DNA of 64,000 bases, taken from Pedobacter endophyticus (GTDB taxonomy: Bacteria > Bacteroidota > Bacteroidia > Sphingobacteriales > Sphingobacteriaceae). Below the pieces are notes generated by a model. That model saw only the letters and a list, made by a program, of their open reading frames with translations, was not told the DNA's origin and did not search any database. The position numbers were made by a program, and so were the translations under genes. Positions 1 through 9,077 of the stretch are shown one piece after another. Location: positions 5,362,071 to 5,426,070 of the forward strand of contig NZ_CP064939.1 in assembly GCF_015679185.1 (NCBI RefSeq). The letters are read 5' to 3'. Numbering within the stretch: position 1 is the first letter of the stretch; each line of letters starts with the position of its first letter.

Positions 1-13
1 TCATTCAATTGTT

Positions 14-1282
14 CTACTCATAAAGCAGGTACTTTTTGCGCATTGTTTTGTATGCACTTAAGCCGGGTTCCCAGCTTGCTCTGATCTCTTTTTCGCTCTT
101 TCCATCAATGACCTGTTGTCTGAAATTGCCATCACCCACCAGCTTTTCAATTGTTCCTAAAGCCTTACTCAGTTTGGTGTTAAAAAAATCTTCTTTTCTT
201 GGAGACGCATTGTAAAGCTCGATCAGCCATGAGATGTTTACCTGTTTCGATGCCCGCAATTTTTCTACATCATAATTTCTCAGGTCTAAGCCATAGCAAA
301 CCTGATCTTGAAACAATGGCGATTCAGACATTCCTTTAATGCTTTTTGGCGTAAAGCTGAAATCATATTTGCCCTTTAAATATGGCGCACCAATAATGGT
401 GAAAGGAAACATTGTACCGCGGCCATGATTTAAATATACTCCCTCAAACAAACAAGTAGATGGGTAAAGTAGTATAGACTGTGCGGTGTTCAAGTTCGGC
501 GATGGTTTTACCGGTAAGGTATATTCCATGTCGTGGTTGTAGTTGGCATTTTTGATAATCGTAATCTCACATTTTGCCTTGTCTTTAAGCCAGCCTTCGC
601 CATTAAGCATTTGAGCGTACTCGCCAACTGTTAAGCCATGCGAAATTGGAATGGGCTGTAAACCAATGCCCGATTTGTATTTTGGATCTAAAATCGGCCC
701 ATCAATTAAATAGCCGTTCGGGTTGGGGCGATCAAGTATCAACAGCGGTTTTTTGTTGGCTGCACAGGCTTCCATTACATGTTGCAATGTGTTAATATAC
801 GTGTAAAAACGAACGCCAACATCCTGAATATCAAAAACCATAATGTCTATATCAGCCAAATCTTCGGTGGTTGGTGTACTGTGCTTTCCATAAAGTGAAA
901 CCGCTTTTATTCCGGTTTTTTCATCAATTTCATCGTTTACTGCTACTCCGGCGCTTGCATTGCCTCTGAAGCCATGCTCCGGACCGAAAATCTTCTGAAT
1001 TTTTACACCTCGTTTCAATAAGCTATCTACCGAAGTTTCGGCTCCGATTATCGAAGTTGGGTTTACCACCATGCCCACACGTTTTCCCTTCAACAACGGT
1101 AGGTACTTTTCAGTCTGTTCAGCACCTGTTTTCAGTGCGCTTTCTGGTTTAATGGCATCAATTGATCGCAATTGCGTTTTTCCACTGCGCTTTGGCTTTA
1201 TATCATCGCCCACGGGCTTGGGTTGGCCGCATGCGCTCAGGGCTATTAAACTTGTAAATGCAAAGCTGATGTATCTTTTCAT
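14..1282 (-). CDS. DUF1343 lipoprotein, NamZ-like exo-beta-N-acetylmuramidase
   Basis: The 422-residue product begins with a lipoprotein signal whose lipobox is LSAC (Cys18), so it is probably anchored in a periplasm-facing membrane. The body matches the DUF1343 family by recognisable blocks: GKRVGMVVNPTS near residue 66, KIFGPEHGFRG, DIMVFDIQDVGVRFYTYI, LDRPNPNG and HGLTVGEYAQM. Characterised members (NamZ) are exo-lytic N-acetylmuramidases acting on peptidoglycan fragments, so a role in cell-wall recycling is the best guess. Full family length. It is transcribed away from the permease gene at 1444, and the 160-bp gap would hold both promoters. Family assignment is confident; the substrate is inferred. 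Confidence 0.85.
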   Translation of the reverse strand: MKRYISFAFTSLIALSACGQPKPVGDDIKPKRSGKTQLRSIDAIKPESALKTGAEQTEKYLPLLKGKRVGMVVNPTSIIGAETSVDSLLKRGVKIQKIFGPEHGFRGNASAGVAVNDEIDEKTGIKAVSLYGKHSTPTTEDLADIDIMVFDIQDVGVRFYTYINTLQHVMEACAANKKPLLILDRPNPNGYLIDGPILDPKYKSGIGLQPIPISHGLTVGEYAQMLNGEGWLKDKAKCEITIIKNANYNHDMEYTLPVKPSPNLNTAQSILLYPSTCLFEGVYLNHGRGTMFPFTIIGAPYLKGKYDFSFTPKSIKGMSESPLFQDQVCYGLDLRNYDVEKLRASKQVNISWLIELYNASPRKEDFFNTKLSKALGTIEKLVGDGNFRQQVIDGKSEKEIRASWEPGLSAYKTMRKKYLLYE

Positions 1283-1443
1283 AATTTGTACGCTTTTAAT
1301 CTTTGGTTTTTAGGTTAAGCAGCAAACAATTTAGCGCTTTTTTAATTATAATTAGCGAACGATTATTTACCATGGGTTATTTATGTCAAAAATGCCATTT
1401 TTAAAAAGGATTTAAGCATTTTTGCCATAACAAATTTTATACA

Positions 1444-2664
1444 TTGAATTTCGAATATTTCATAGCGGGCCGAATTGCCATCAAATCTGAACGGACTTTT
1501 TCAAAGCTGATCGTTCGCATCGCCATCGCAGGCGTAATGCTCAGCCTGGCTGTTATGATCTTATCTATCGCCATTATTAAAGGGTTTAAAACCGAAATTC
1601 AGGATAAGGTACGTGGCTATTTAGGCGATGTTCAGATTACGCGCTACGATTTAAACAACTCGTTTGAACATACACCGTTTGTGCTCGATGCTGAAACAGA
1701 AAAGCAACTCAAAAACAATCCCGAAATAGAATATTATTATCCCTTTGCTACCAAACCGGCCATTCTTTCGGCCAATAACGAAATTGAAGGGATAAATTTT
1801 AAGGGGATTGATAAAACCTATAAGTGGGATTATATCAAACAGCACATTATCAGCGGTACGATCATCGATTTTTCTGATAGTACGGCGGCGATGCAGGAAC
1901 TGCTAATTTCGAAATATACGGCCAACCGACTAAAACTAAAAACAGGCGACGATTTTATCATGTATTTTGTTCAAAATCAGCTTCGCCCGCGGAAATTTAA
2001 AATTGTTGGTATTTATGATATCGGGGTAGAAGATATTGACAAAGGTTTTGTTTTGGGCAATTTCAATATTATTAAACGCCTTAATAACTGGAAAACGAAT
2101 GAGATTGGCGGAGTGGAACTTCGGATTAAAAACTTCAAGAAGTTGCGACCAATTGCCGACCAGATTTACGAACAGTTGCCGCGCAACCTCCGCTCGTATT
2201 CCATTGAAGAGAACTTTCCCAATATTTTTACCTGGCTCGGCCTGTTGGATGTAAATACGCGGGTAATCCTCATTTTGATGTTAATTGTTGGCGTAATCAA
2301 TATGGTAACGGCGCTGTTGATCATGATTTTGGAGCGAACAAATATGATCGGCATGTTAAAATCGTTCGGTGCCAGTAACCTCAGCATCATGAAAATTTTT
2401 CTGTACAACGCCGCTTATTTAATCGGAATCGGGTTATTGTTAGGAAACATTTTGGGCATTGGGCTGGGCCTGTTTCAACAATCTACACATCTATTTAAGC
2501 TCGACCAATCGTCGTATTTTTTAACCTATGCGCCGATAGAATTTCACGCCGTCGATATCATCGGCCTTAACGTAATTACTATTGTTGTTTGCTTAACTGT
2601 ACTTATAATTCCTTCATTATTAATTAGCAAAGTATCGCCGCTTAAAGCAATTCGCTTTAAATAA
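1444..2664 (+). CDS. LolC/LolE-type ABC transporter permease (FtsX domain)
   Basis: This 406-residue membrane protein has the FtsX/MacB-permease layout: one N-terminal transmembrane helix (about residues 25-48), a periplasmic domain of about 200 residues, then three C-terminal helices (about 268-295, 318-345, 375-400) and the end motif SPLKAIRFK typical of LolC/E. Such permeases work with an ATPase (LolD-like) to extract lipoproteins or move other envelope substrates; no ATPase partner is adjacent. The open frame starts at TTG (1444), the only sensible start ahead of the conserved NFEYFIAGRIA, so a non-AUG start is likely. It converges with truA across a 95-bp gap that carries a dispersed repeat. 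Confidence 0.8.
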   Translation: MNFEYFIAGRIAIKSERTFSKLIVRIAIAGVMLSLAVMILSIAIIKGFKTEIQDKVRGYLGDVQITRYDLNNSFEHTPFVLDAETEKQLKNNPEIEYYYPFATKPAILSANNEIEGINFKGIDKTYKWDYIKQHIISGTIIDFSDSTAAMQELLISKYTANRLKLKTGDDFIMYFVQNQLRPRKFKIVGIYDIGVEDIDKGFVLGNFNIIKRLNNWKTNEIGGVELRIKNFKKLRPIADQIYEQLPRNLRSYSIEENFPNIFTWLGLLDVNTRVILILMLIVGVINMVTALLIMILERTNMIGMLKSFGASNLSIMKIFLYNAAYLIGIGLLLGNILGIGLGLFQQSTHLFKLDQSSYFLTYAPIEFHAVDIIGLNVITIVVCLTVLIIPSLLISKVSPLKAIRFK

Positions 2665-2667
2665 GGA

Positions 2668-2734
2668 GCCTCTCCCTATTAAAGAAAGCGATTGTTGGTC
2701 TGGCAATGCAAGTCCCTCTCCGGGAGAGAGCCGT
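2668..2734. repeat. dispersed GCCTCTCCCTAT repeat with CTCTCC/GGAGAG hairpin
   Basis: The gap between the converging permease and truA genes begins with GCCTCTCCCTAT and contains GCAAGTCCCTCTCC followed by GGGAGAGAG, forming a short hairpin. The same two blocks, at similar spacing, recur at 43190-43260. It may double as a bidirectional terminator, but there is no long T-run. Confidence 0.55.
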
Positions 2735-2759
2735 TACAAATTTGCCTTACTTCTTCCTT

Positions 2760-3566
2760 TCAAACGGAGACGCTTTTCCAATCTCCACCCTGTAAAGCAG
2801 CAACAATTTCACTTTTTGGCGCTAAATCCAAATAGGGGTAAGTAACTTTAGATAAGTACAGGCCCGTTGGATGCGCTGGCAACGAAAGTTTTGTGGCCTT
2901 CAGGTTGATCAGTTCGCTTTCAAATTCGTCGATGCTCAGTTCCCCTTGGCCAACCATTAAAATTTTACCCATGGTAATGCGGATCATTTTACCCAAAAAA
3001 CGATTGCTTGCAATATGGAATCTGAACCGATCGCCTGTTTGATTGACGAATAAATCGGCTTCCATTACATTGCAAATGGTGTGTTCGTATTTATCAGGGT
3101 GGGTGCAAAAGGCCCTGTAATCGTTGTATTTTGGTAAAAGTTTAACCACGGCACCCATCTTATCAAAATCAAGATTTTTCAACTGATAAAATGAGCTTTG
3201 TTTACTTAAAAATGGGTCTTTGTAGGTATGAACAAAGTAATCGTACTTTCGCTGTACCGCGTCGAAACGGGCGTGTGGCCTACCCTCCATTTTTATAATA
3301 TCAAAAACTGCAATGTTGTGAGGCAGGGCCTTGTTCAAAATGTACAGCAAATCAAAATCGACTGCGTTTTCTATATCAGCATGAAAAAAAAACTGACTGG
3401 CATGTACATGGGCATCCGTTCTTCCGCAACCGATAATTGAAATTGGCAATTTTAAGATTTTTGAAAGGGTTTGCTCTATAACCTCCTGTACGCTTTTAAC
3501 ATTTGGCTGCCTTTGCCACCCACTAAAATACTGACCTTGATAGGCGATGTGAAAGAAGTATCTCAT
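2760..3566 (-). CDS. truA: tRNA pseudouridine(38-40) synthase TruA
   Basis: The 268-residue protein carries the TruA signature GCGRTDAHVHA with the catalytic aspartate at residue 51, an N-terminal YQGQYFSGWQRQ block and the later FLGKMIRITMG segment. TruA isomerises uridines 38-40 in the tRNA anticodon arm in the cytoplasm. Length is normal for the family and the ATG start gives the expected N-terminus. It lies tail to tail with the permease gene and head to head with the ychJ-like gene, with 73 bp to that gene's preferred ATG. Confidence 0.95.
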   Translation of the reverse strand: MRYFFHIAYQGQYFSGWQRQPNVKSVQEVIEQTLSKILKLPISIIGCGRTDAHVHASQFFFHADIENAVDFDLLYILNKALPHNIAVFDIIKMEGRPHARFDAVQRKYDYFVHTYKDPFLSKQSSFYQLKNLDFDKMGAVVKLLPKYNDYRAFCTHPDKYEHTICNVMEADLFVNQTGDRFRFHIASNRFLGKMIRITMGKILMVGQGELSIDEFESELINLKATKLSLPAHPTGLYLSKVTYPYLDLAPKSEIVAALQGGDWKSVSV

Positions 3567-3639
3567 TATTTCAAGTGCAATTTTACATAAATTTTAGCGG
3601 AGAAGTATTAAATATTACTTTTGGTTGCTAATTAATGAG

Positions 3640-4020
3640 ATGAATATATTTGATTGTCCTTGCGGAAGTAGCTTGCAGTATCAAAACTGTTGCCAGCCTT
3701 ATCATTTAAAAGCCAGAACTGCCCCAACGGCCGAAGCATTGATGCGTTCGAGATATTCGGCCTTTGTTATGGCCAATGCAGAATATCTGTACGAAACCAC
3801 ACACGTTACAAAACGCAAAGGAAACTCGAAAGATGCTTATTTAAAGAGCGCAAAAAATACCAAATGGCTTAAGCTCGAAATCGTTTCTGCGGGTTTTGAT
3901 ACTGTTGAGTTTAAAGCGTATTACCTCGATAAAAGTTTTCAAACAGACGTGCTTCACGAAAAATCTAGTTTCAAACTGGAAAATGGACAGTGGTATTATG
4001 TAGATGGAGTGTTTTACTAG
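3640..4020 (+). CDS. YchJ-family SEC-C zinc-binding protein
   Basis: A small protein of 126 residues from the preferred ATG at 3640; an in-frame TTG at 3625 is possible but less likely. The N-terminus has the SEC-C-like cluster CPCGSSLQYQNCCQPYH, which binds zinc in this family, followed by the YchJ blocks ALMRSRYSAFVMANAEYLYETTH and a C-terminal NTF2-like region ending in WYYVDGVFY. It is shorter than Escherichia coli YchJ, which has a second SEC-C motif at the C-terminus; that second motif is absent here. The cellular role of the family is not established. The 117-bp repeat array follows directly. Confidence 0.8.
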   Translation: MNIFDCPCGSSLQYQNCCQPYHLKARTAPTAEALMRSRYSAFVMANAEYLYETTHVTKRKGNSKDAYLKSAKNTKWLKLEIVSAGFDTVEFKAYYLDKSFQTDVLHEKSSFKLENGQWYYVDGVFY

Positions 4021-4055
4021 CCAATCGTAATGTTTATACATGTAAGCCTAAAATT

Positions 4056-4587
4056 GACCACATAGAAACATACAGCACATAGCTTTTTTAACGACAAGCG
4101 TTCTCTATGATCTCTATGCCTTTATCGTTAGTTTGAACGGGGGCCCATTACAATCAGCAGCATTTCTTTTGTGACCACATAGAAACATAGAACACATAGC
4201 TTTTTTAACGACAAGCGTTCTCTATGATCTTTATGCCTTTATGGTTAGTTTGAACCGGGGCCCATTCCAGTCAGCAGCATTTCTATTTTGACCACATAGA
4301 AACATAGAGCGCATAGCTTTTTTAACGACAAGCATTCTCTAAGATCTTTATGCCTTTATGGTTAGTTTGAACCGGGGGCTATTCCAGTCAGCAGCATTTC
4401 TATTTTGACCACATAGAAACATAGAGCGCATAGCTTTTTTAACGACAAGCGTTCTCTAAGATCTCTATGCCTTTATGGTTAGTTTGAACCGGGGCCCATT
4501 CCAGTCAGCATTTCTATTGTGACCACATAGAAACATAGAACCCGAGCTTAGCCGTAAAATCTATGTTTTCTATGTGCCTATATGGTC
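4056..4587. repeat. 117-bp tandem repeat array, about 4.5 units
   Basis: GACCACATAGAAACATA recurs at 4056, 4173, 4290, 4407 and 4521, giving periods of 117, 117, 117 and 114 bp. Each unit runs from this motif through a block with CTCTATG and CCTTTATGGTTAG, which is roughly its reverse complement, so a unit can fold on itself. The array closes at 4561-4587 with a 27-bp segment matching the reverse complement of the opening motif at about 23 positions. It fills the gap between two converging genes, and I see no protein in it. The remaining bases to 4687 hold nothing I recognise. Confidence 0.85.
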
Positions 4588-4687
4588 GAAGATTTGTACT
4601 GCAAGCATTAATACCAAGCCGTATGTTATCATGTATACAATCGCAATATTCACACCTATTTTGCGATTTATGACTTATGTTCACCAA

Positions 4688-5089
4688 TTATACATCAATG
4701 TCGAGCACAATCTCGATCTTCCCAGCATTGGTTTTATATACATCCAAAGCCACTAAATCGAGTGCTGCCAAATCAAAATTTTCTTCTTTGGCAAGCTCAA
4801 GAAACCTTTCTCTAATTTCGATAAGCAACAATTTTCTCGAAAACCCAATCGAAGAGTAAAGGTCAAAAGATTTCGGGCTGATTAGCGGATAATCTATCAA
4901 CACCGTAATTCCATGTTCGGCAATCACAATTTCATCCGCATCAATCAGATTTAAAATCTCCTCGTTCGCTCTTCCGATATTAATCCAGGGCACAATTCCA
5001 CCGTCGGCAGATTGAGTCGCAGTTACATTGAAGGTAACAATGCCGATCAGGTTATTCGTCGCCTGATTGTGGTTTAATGCTGAATCCAT
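4688..5089 (-). CDS. uncharacterised protein downstream of mazG
   Basis: I do not recognise this 133-residue acidic protein. The ATG at 5089 lies two bases after the mazG stop, so it is probably translationally coupled to mazG; an earlier in-frame start at 5116 would overlap mazG and is less likely. It has no signal peptide, no membrane segment and no cysteine. The sequence has alternating hydrophobic strands (LIGIVTFNV, EIVIAEHGITVLIDYP) and one predicted helix rich in Glu and Lys (LLLIEIRERFLELAKEE). Co-transcription with mazG suggests a housekeeping role, but none can be assigned. Confidence 0.7.
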   Translation of the reverse strand: MDSALNHNQATNNLIGIVTFNVTATQSADGGIVPWINIGRANEEILNLIDADEIVIAEHGITVLIDYPLISPKSFDLYSSIGFSRKLLLIEIRERFLELAKEENFDLAALDLVALDVYKTNAGKIEIVLDIDV

Positions 5090-5091
5090 CG

Positions 5092-5898
5092 CTAAAGTTT
5101 CTTTGCTTCGTTCCAATAAATGTCCATTTCCGCAAGCGTCATATCAGAAAGCGCCTTGCCGTTTTCTTTTGCCTTGTTTTCGAGGTATTGAAAGCGTTTA
5201 ATGAACTTTTTATTCGTTTTTTCGAGCGCATTCTCTGGGTTGATATTGATAAAACGAGCATAATTGATCAGCGAGAAAAGTACATCGCCAAATTCCGATT
5301 CTGCTTTCTCTGCATCAATAACCGTGTCGCCACTCACATTAAACTCTGCCTTAAATTCTTGTAATTCTTCCTCCACCTTTTCCCAAACCTGGCTTTTATC
5401 TTCCCAATCAAAACCCACACCGCGGGCCTTTTCCTGAATCCGGGCCGCCTTCACCAACGCCGGTAATGAGCTCGGCACACCCGCTAATACCGATTTGTTG
5501 CCTTCCTTTAGCTTTATCTGCTCCCAGTTTCGCTTCACATCGTCCTCATTTTGCACCTCAATATCACCGTAAATGTGCGGATGTCGGTTCACCAGCTTAT
5601 CACAAACACCGTTCAAAACATCAACAATATTAAAAGCATCAGTTTCCGATGCAATTCTCGAATAAAAAACCAAATGCATCATTACATCCCCCAGTTCCTT
5701 TTTTATTTCATCCAAATCGCCCTCCAAAATCGCATCGCTCAGCTCATAAGTTTCTTCAATGGTTAAATGGCGCAGCGTTTCCATGGTTTGTTTTTTATCC
5801 CAGGGGCATTGCGTGCGCAAGGTATCTAAAACGGTAAGCAACCGATTAAAGGCATCAGCTGGCGTATGGGCAGCGGCAGGTATAGGGTTATTCGGCAT
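5092..5898 (-). CDS. mazG: nucleoside triphosphate pyrophosphohydrolase MazG
   Basis: The protein has two MazG helical domains. The N-terminal half shows CPWDKKQTMETLRHLTIEETYEL and the metal-binding EIKKELGDVMMHLVF motif; the C-terminal half shows VEEELQEFKAE and AESEFGDVLFSLINYAR. MazG hydrolyses (d)NTPs to monophosphates, cleaning the nucleotide pool in the cytoplasm. I place the start at ATG 5898 (MPNNPIPAAA), giving 268 residues; the 14 upstream codons are atypical for the family. It is followed by an unknown gene starting two bases beyond its stop. Confidence 0.92.
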   Translation of the reverse strand: MPNNPIPAAAHTPADAFNRLLTVLDTLRTQCPWDKKQTMETLRHLTIEETYELSDAILEGDLDEIKKELGDVMMHLVFYSRIASETDAFNIVDVLNGVCDKLVNRHPHIYGDIEVQNEDDVKRNWEQIKLKEGNKSVLAGVPSSLPALVKAARIQEKARGVGFDWEDKSQVWEKVEEELQEFKAEFNVSGDTVIDAEKAESEFGDVLFSLINYARFININPENALEKTNKKFIKRFQYLENKAKENGKALSDMTLAEMDIYWNEAKKL

Positions 5899-6180
5899 AT
5901 TAGTTTTGTTTATTTTAGCGCAAAAGCGCAGAGAACACAAAGGTAGGATTTAAAAGGTAAAAGTGTTTGTAACCTTGATGCTTTTGCTAGACCCAAAAGT
6001 AGGGTCATCGAACGGGCAGGGAGTAGAATTAAAATTTTTCCGTGTTTTTCGTGCTTCCGTGGCAAAACAATGCATGGTTTTTTGGCCGTTGGCATACACA
6101 AAACAGAGAAAAAAACTAGCAAAGAAAAGTTAAAAGCGATTCCCCTGTTCTGCTACATTGATGGTTTTATTGTAGCTACT

Positions 6181-6630
6181 TTATCGAATGCTAAAGTACC
6201 ACGTCCAGCCGATTAAGAAAAGTTGAAACGGAATCCTGAACCATAAATACTTTGGGCCGGGGCCCGGTTTATATAAATCTTCGTAATTAATGCGGTGTTT
6301 TGCCGCATAAATATTAGCCGGAAGGATGGCCAGTAAAAAAGTAATCAAGGCCACGCCCGTATAAAAACGTGTGGCTTCGATGCTCAAACCAATTGCAAAA
6401 ACAATTTCGAGTACGCCGGTAAATACTACAATCTCAACCTTTTTCGGAATAAAAAGCGGAACCATGGCAGCCATTGAGGTTTTGAACTTGAAATGGCCAA
6501 TGGCGGTAAACAGTAACATGACAGACATGGCCATGTTTCCGGCAAAAATGTTGCCTTTATCAAAAGAAGTGTGGCTGCCGAAAGCAAGCAGTGCAACGTA
6601 AACGATCAGTAAAACGAATAAAGGTTTCAT
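6181..6630 (-). CDS. DoxX-like membrane protein
   Basis: The 149-residue protein has four hydrophobic segments (about residues 3-20, 31-48, 68-86, 93-110) plus a fifth near the C-terminus, and the DoxX-family feel of GHFKFKTSMAAMVPLFIPKK and LEIVFAIGL followed by PANIYAAKHR. DoxX-like proteins are inner-membrane proteins with loosely defined roles in redox or stress responses. It starts 18 bp after the stop of the AI-2E transporter gene on the same strand, so the two are probably co-transcribed. The 280-bp gap towards mazG holds no gene that I can see. Confidence 0.75.
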   Translation of the reverse strand: MKPLFVLLIVYVALLAFGSHTSFDKGNIFAGNMAMSVMLLFTAIGHFKFKTSMAAMVPLFIPKKVEIVVFTGVLEIVFAIGLSIEATRFYTGVALITFLLAILPANIYAAKHRINYEDLYKPGPGPKYLWFRIPFQLFLIGWTWYFSIR

Positions 6631-6648
6631 TAGCCCAAATTACGTTTA

Positions 6649-7758
6649 TTAATCTTTTTCCTCAAACTTGATGCGCTTGGTGATGCGATAAACGCGTTTC
6701 TTTTTTTCGGGCTTATGGTCTTCGCCCATTAAAAGGCCCCAGGGTTTCAGGTTATCTACGCGATCGAAAATGATCTTTAAAATGGCCAGATACGGAATGC
6801 AAAGGAACATGCCCGAAATGCCCCAAATCATTTCGCCAACAACAATGCCGATAAAAGCGAATAGGGCGTTTATTTTAACTTTCGAGCCCACAACCAGCGG
6901 CATCAATACGTTTCCATCAAGGGCGTGTACACCAATAAATGCCACTAAAACCAGTAGTACCTTTGCGGCACCGGCAGTGGCAAAAGTAATCAGGCAACTT
7001 ACAAGCAGTGCGAAAAAAATGCCCAGATAGGGTACAACATTAAAAATACCGGCTACCAAACCCAGTAATACAGCATATTTTACGCCAAGTAAACTCAGCA
7101 CCGTAATCATTAAAACGGTAACAATGAGCATTTGCAAAAACAGGCCAATAATATATTTCTTAATGATGTATTGAATCTGATTTACAATCTCCGTTACCTT
7201 TTCTTTATGCTCCTGCTTAAACACTGAAGTTAAAAAGGTAAACAACACCCTCCGGTAATTGAGGATGAAAAAGGTAAACAAGAGCGTAAATCCTAAAAAC
7301 AAAAGGGTAGAGGAAAGCGTAGCTAAGGTGGTTGCCACAATGGCAGCACTGGTAGCCAAAGCTTTTTCGGTACTATCGTTAAGGTAGGCGAGTTGTTTTT
7401 GCGTATTAATTTTAAACGTTTTTGAAATCCAGTGTTGCAGTTCGTGGTAAGATACATTCGCTTTCTGCTTTAGCAACGGCCAGTCTGCCCAAAGATCGCT
7501 AAGTTGCTTACCGAAGAAATACACAATTCCGCTGATTACTGCAATCATCAGTATTACAGCGATAATTGTTGATAAGCTTCGTTTAAACTTAAGCCGCGTT
7601 TCTAAAAAATTGCCTACTGGCAGCAGCAAAATGGCCATTAAAAACGAAAAAAGTAACGGAGCGAGCAACGATTGACCGAGAATTGCGATATAAGTAAGGC
7701 TGATTAAGCAGAAGAGTACAAGCGCCAGTTTCGGCAAAAAAGATAATTTTTCTTTCAT
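6649..7758 (-). CDS. AI-2E family transporter (PerM/YdiK type)
   Basis: This 369-residue inner-membrane protein has the AI-2E/UPF0118 layout: two N-terminal helices, a helix, then a cytoplasmic or periplasmic segment, and a C-terminal bundle of about five helices. Signature-like segments are GLVAGIFNVVPYLGIFFAL, GNVLMPLVVGSKVKINALFAF and GMFLCIPYLAILKIIFD. Members export small molecules or act as Na+/H+ antiporters; the substrate here is unknown. The tail is Lys/Arg/Glu-rich and cytoplasmic. It is upstream of, and likely co-transcribed with, the DoxX gene. Confidence 0.85.
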   Translation of the reverse strand: MKEKLSFLPKLALVLFCLISLTYIAILGQSLLAPLLFSFLMAILLLPVGNFLETRLKFKRSLSTIIAVILMIAVISGIVYFFGKQLSDLWADWPLLKQKANVSYHELQHWISKTFKINTQKQLAYLNDSTEKALATSAAIVATTLATLSSTLLFLGFTLLFTFFILNYRRVLFTFLTSVFKQEHKEKVTEIVNQIQYIIKKYIIGLFLQMLIVTVLMITVLSLLGVKYAVLLGLVAGIFNVVPYLGIFFALLVSCLITFATAGAAKVLLVLVAFIGVHALDGNVLMPLVVGSKVKINALFAFIGIVVGEMIWGISGMFLCIPYLAILKIIFDRVDNLKPWGLLMGEDHKPEKKKRVYRITKRIKFEEKD

Positions 7759-7785
7759 TAGAGATTTTAAATCCTGTTTAATACA

Positions 7786-7821
7786 AAATGCCCGACTAAT
7801 TGTTTCATCAATCGGGCATTT
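7786..7821 (-). terminator. terminator after the aldo/keto reductase gene
   Basis: A perfect 10-bp stem, AAATGCCCGA at 7786-7795 and TCGGGCATTT at 7812-7821, lies just beyond the reductase stop codon. Read on the minus strand it is followed by a T-rich stretch, as expected for an intrinsic terminator. It separates this gene from the AI-2E transporter gene. Confidence 0.75.
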
Positions 7822-7839
7822 AAAGATAACAGATTATTT

Positions 7840-8787
7840 TTAGTAACTGCTTGCCTTATCCAAAATGGAGATATCTTCGGCAGTGAGTTTTAAGCTGGCC
7901 GCATTTTCGAACGATTTCAGCTGATCGAGATCAGTTACACTTGCAATTGGCGCCGTTACCGACGGGCGGTAAATTAGCCAGGCCAGGGCAACGGATGCAG
8001 GCTCGACACTGTGCGCAGCGGAAACCTGATCGAGCGCTTCCAAAATTCTGTAGCCTCTTTCGTTAAGGAATTTTTTAACACCGCCACCGCGTTGACTTTT
8101 ATTTAAATCATCTTCATTGCGGTATTTTCCGGTTAAGAAGCCGCTTGCCAGCGAATAATAAGTTATTACGCCTAAACCGTGGTCTAAACAAATTTTTTCA
8201 TGCTCTTGTTCAAATTCCTGCCTGTCGTATAAATTATAACCCGGTTGGTAAACCTCGTACCGGGGTAGGTTATGGTTTGCCGAATAATGCAGCGATTCTT
8301 TCAATCTATCGGCAGAGAAATTAGATGCACCTATCCACCGTACCTTACCTTCCTTAATCAGCGTTTCGTAGGCGCCAAGGGTTTCTTCGACAGGGGTAGT
8401 TTCATCATCGAAATGCGAAAAATATAAATCGATATAATCGGTTTGCAAACGGCTAAGCGAGTGTTCAACTTCGTTAATGATGTAATCTTTTTTAAGCGAT
8501 TTGCCCTGACCCATGTCAGAACCAACCTTTGTTGCAATAATTACGTCGTGGCGCTTGTTGTGCTCCTTTAACCAGTTACCGATAATGGTTTCCGATTCGC
8601 CGCCATTGTTTCCGGGCGCCCACCGCGAATACACATCCGCTGTGTCGATAAAATTGAAGCCGCTTTCTACAAAACGGTTTAATATTTCAAACGATTTTCG
8701 TTCGTCGATAGTCCAGCCAAAAACGTTTCCTCCAAATACGATCGGTGCAATACTTAAATCTGTTTTTCCTAAAGTCCTTTTTTCCAT
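7840..8787 (-). CDS. aldo/keto reductase
   Basis: The 315-residue protein is a cytosolic NADPH-dependent oxidoreductase of the (beta/alpha)8 AKR fold. The catalytic tetrad is visible: Asp48 and Tyr53 (FIDTADVYSRW), Lys87 (IIATKVGSD) and His125 (YFSHFDD). Further family blocks are VRWIGASNFSADRL, YSLASGFLTGKYR and VALAWLIYRPSVTAPIASV. The physiological substrate cannot be read from the sequence. It stands alone: a terminator follows it, and the upstream gap of about 290 bp contains only repeats. Confidence 0.92.
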   Translation of the reverse strand: MEKRTLGKTDLSIAPIVFGGNVFGWTIDERKSFEILNRFVESGFNFIDTADVYSRWAPGNNGGESETIIGNWLKEHNKRHDVIIATKVGSDMGQGKSLKKDYIINEVEHSLSRLQTDYIDLYFSHFDDETTPVEETLGAYETLIKEGKVRWIGASNFSADRLKESLHYSANHNLPRYEVYQPGYNLYDRQEFEQEHEKICLDHGLGVITYYSLASGFLTGKYRNEDDLNKSQRGGGVKKFLNERGYRILEALDQVSAAHSVEPASVALAWLIYRPSVTAPIASVTDLDQLKSFENAASLKLTAEDISILDKASSY

Positions 8788-8879
8788 GATATGAGATGTT
8801 GGTTTTCTCTTAACAAAATATTGAGGCTGCGGTTTTTGCCAGCCGGCCGAATTGTGTCAGAATGTTGTTGAAAGATGGA

Positions 8880-9077
8880 ATTGCTGAATCAATCAGATCG
8901 CCGCTTTAATCTTTAAGCTTTAGTCTTTCAGCTCGCTCAAAATTAACTCAGTCGAAGATTTTTGTTATAGGATAAATCTATCCATACCTGCCCTTCGACT
9001 CCGCTCAGGGTGACAATGTCTTTCTGCTTTTGTCTGTTAGCTTTAGCCTTTCAGCTTTAAGCTTTAGTCTTTAAGCT
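8880..9077. repeat. AAGCTTTAGTCTTT low-complexity repeats and a partial REP element
   Basis: Between the reductase and mnmD lie many copies of CTTTAGTCTTTCAGCTT-like words and one arm of the TCGACTCCGCTCAGGGTGAC repeat at about 8994-9013. The same words occur around 9840-9900, before the MmcQ gene (about 10797-10820) and before valS (about 20260-20280). The mnmD stop codon sits at the edge of this repeat. No gene is seen. Confidence 0.6.

Noticed and set aside
4056..4587. CRISPR array as an explanation of the 117-bp and 133-bp repeats
   Set aside because: Units are repeated over their full length, with no unique spacers, and no cas genes are in the window.
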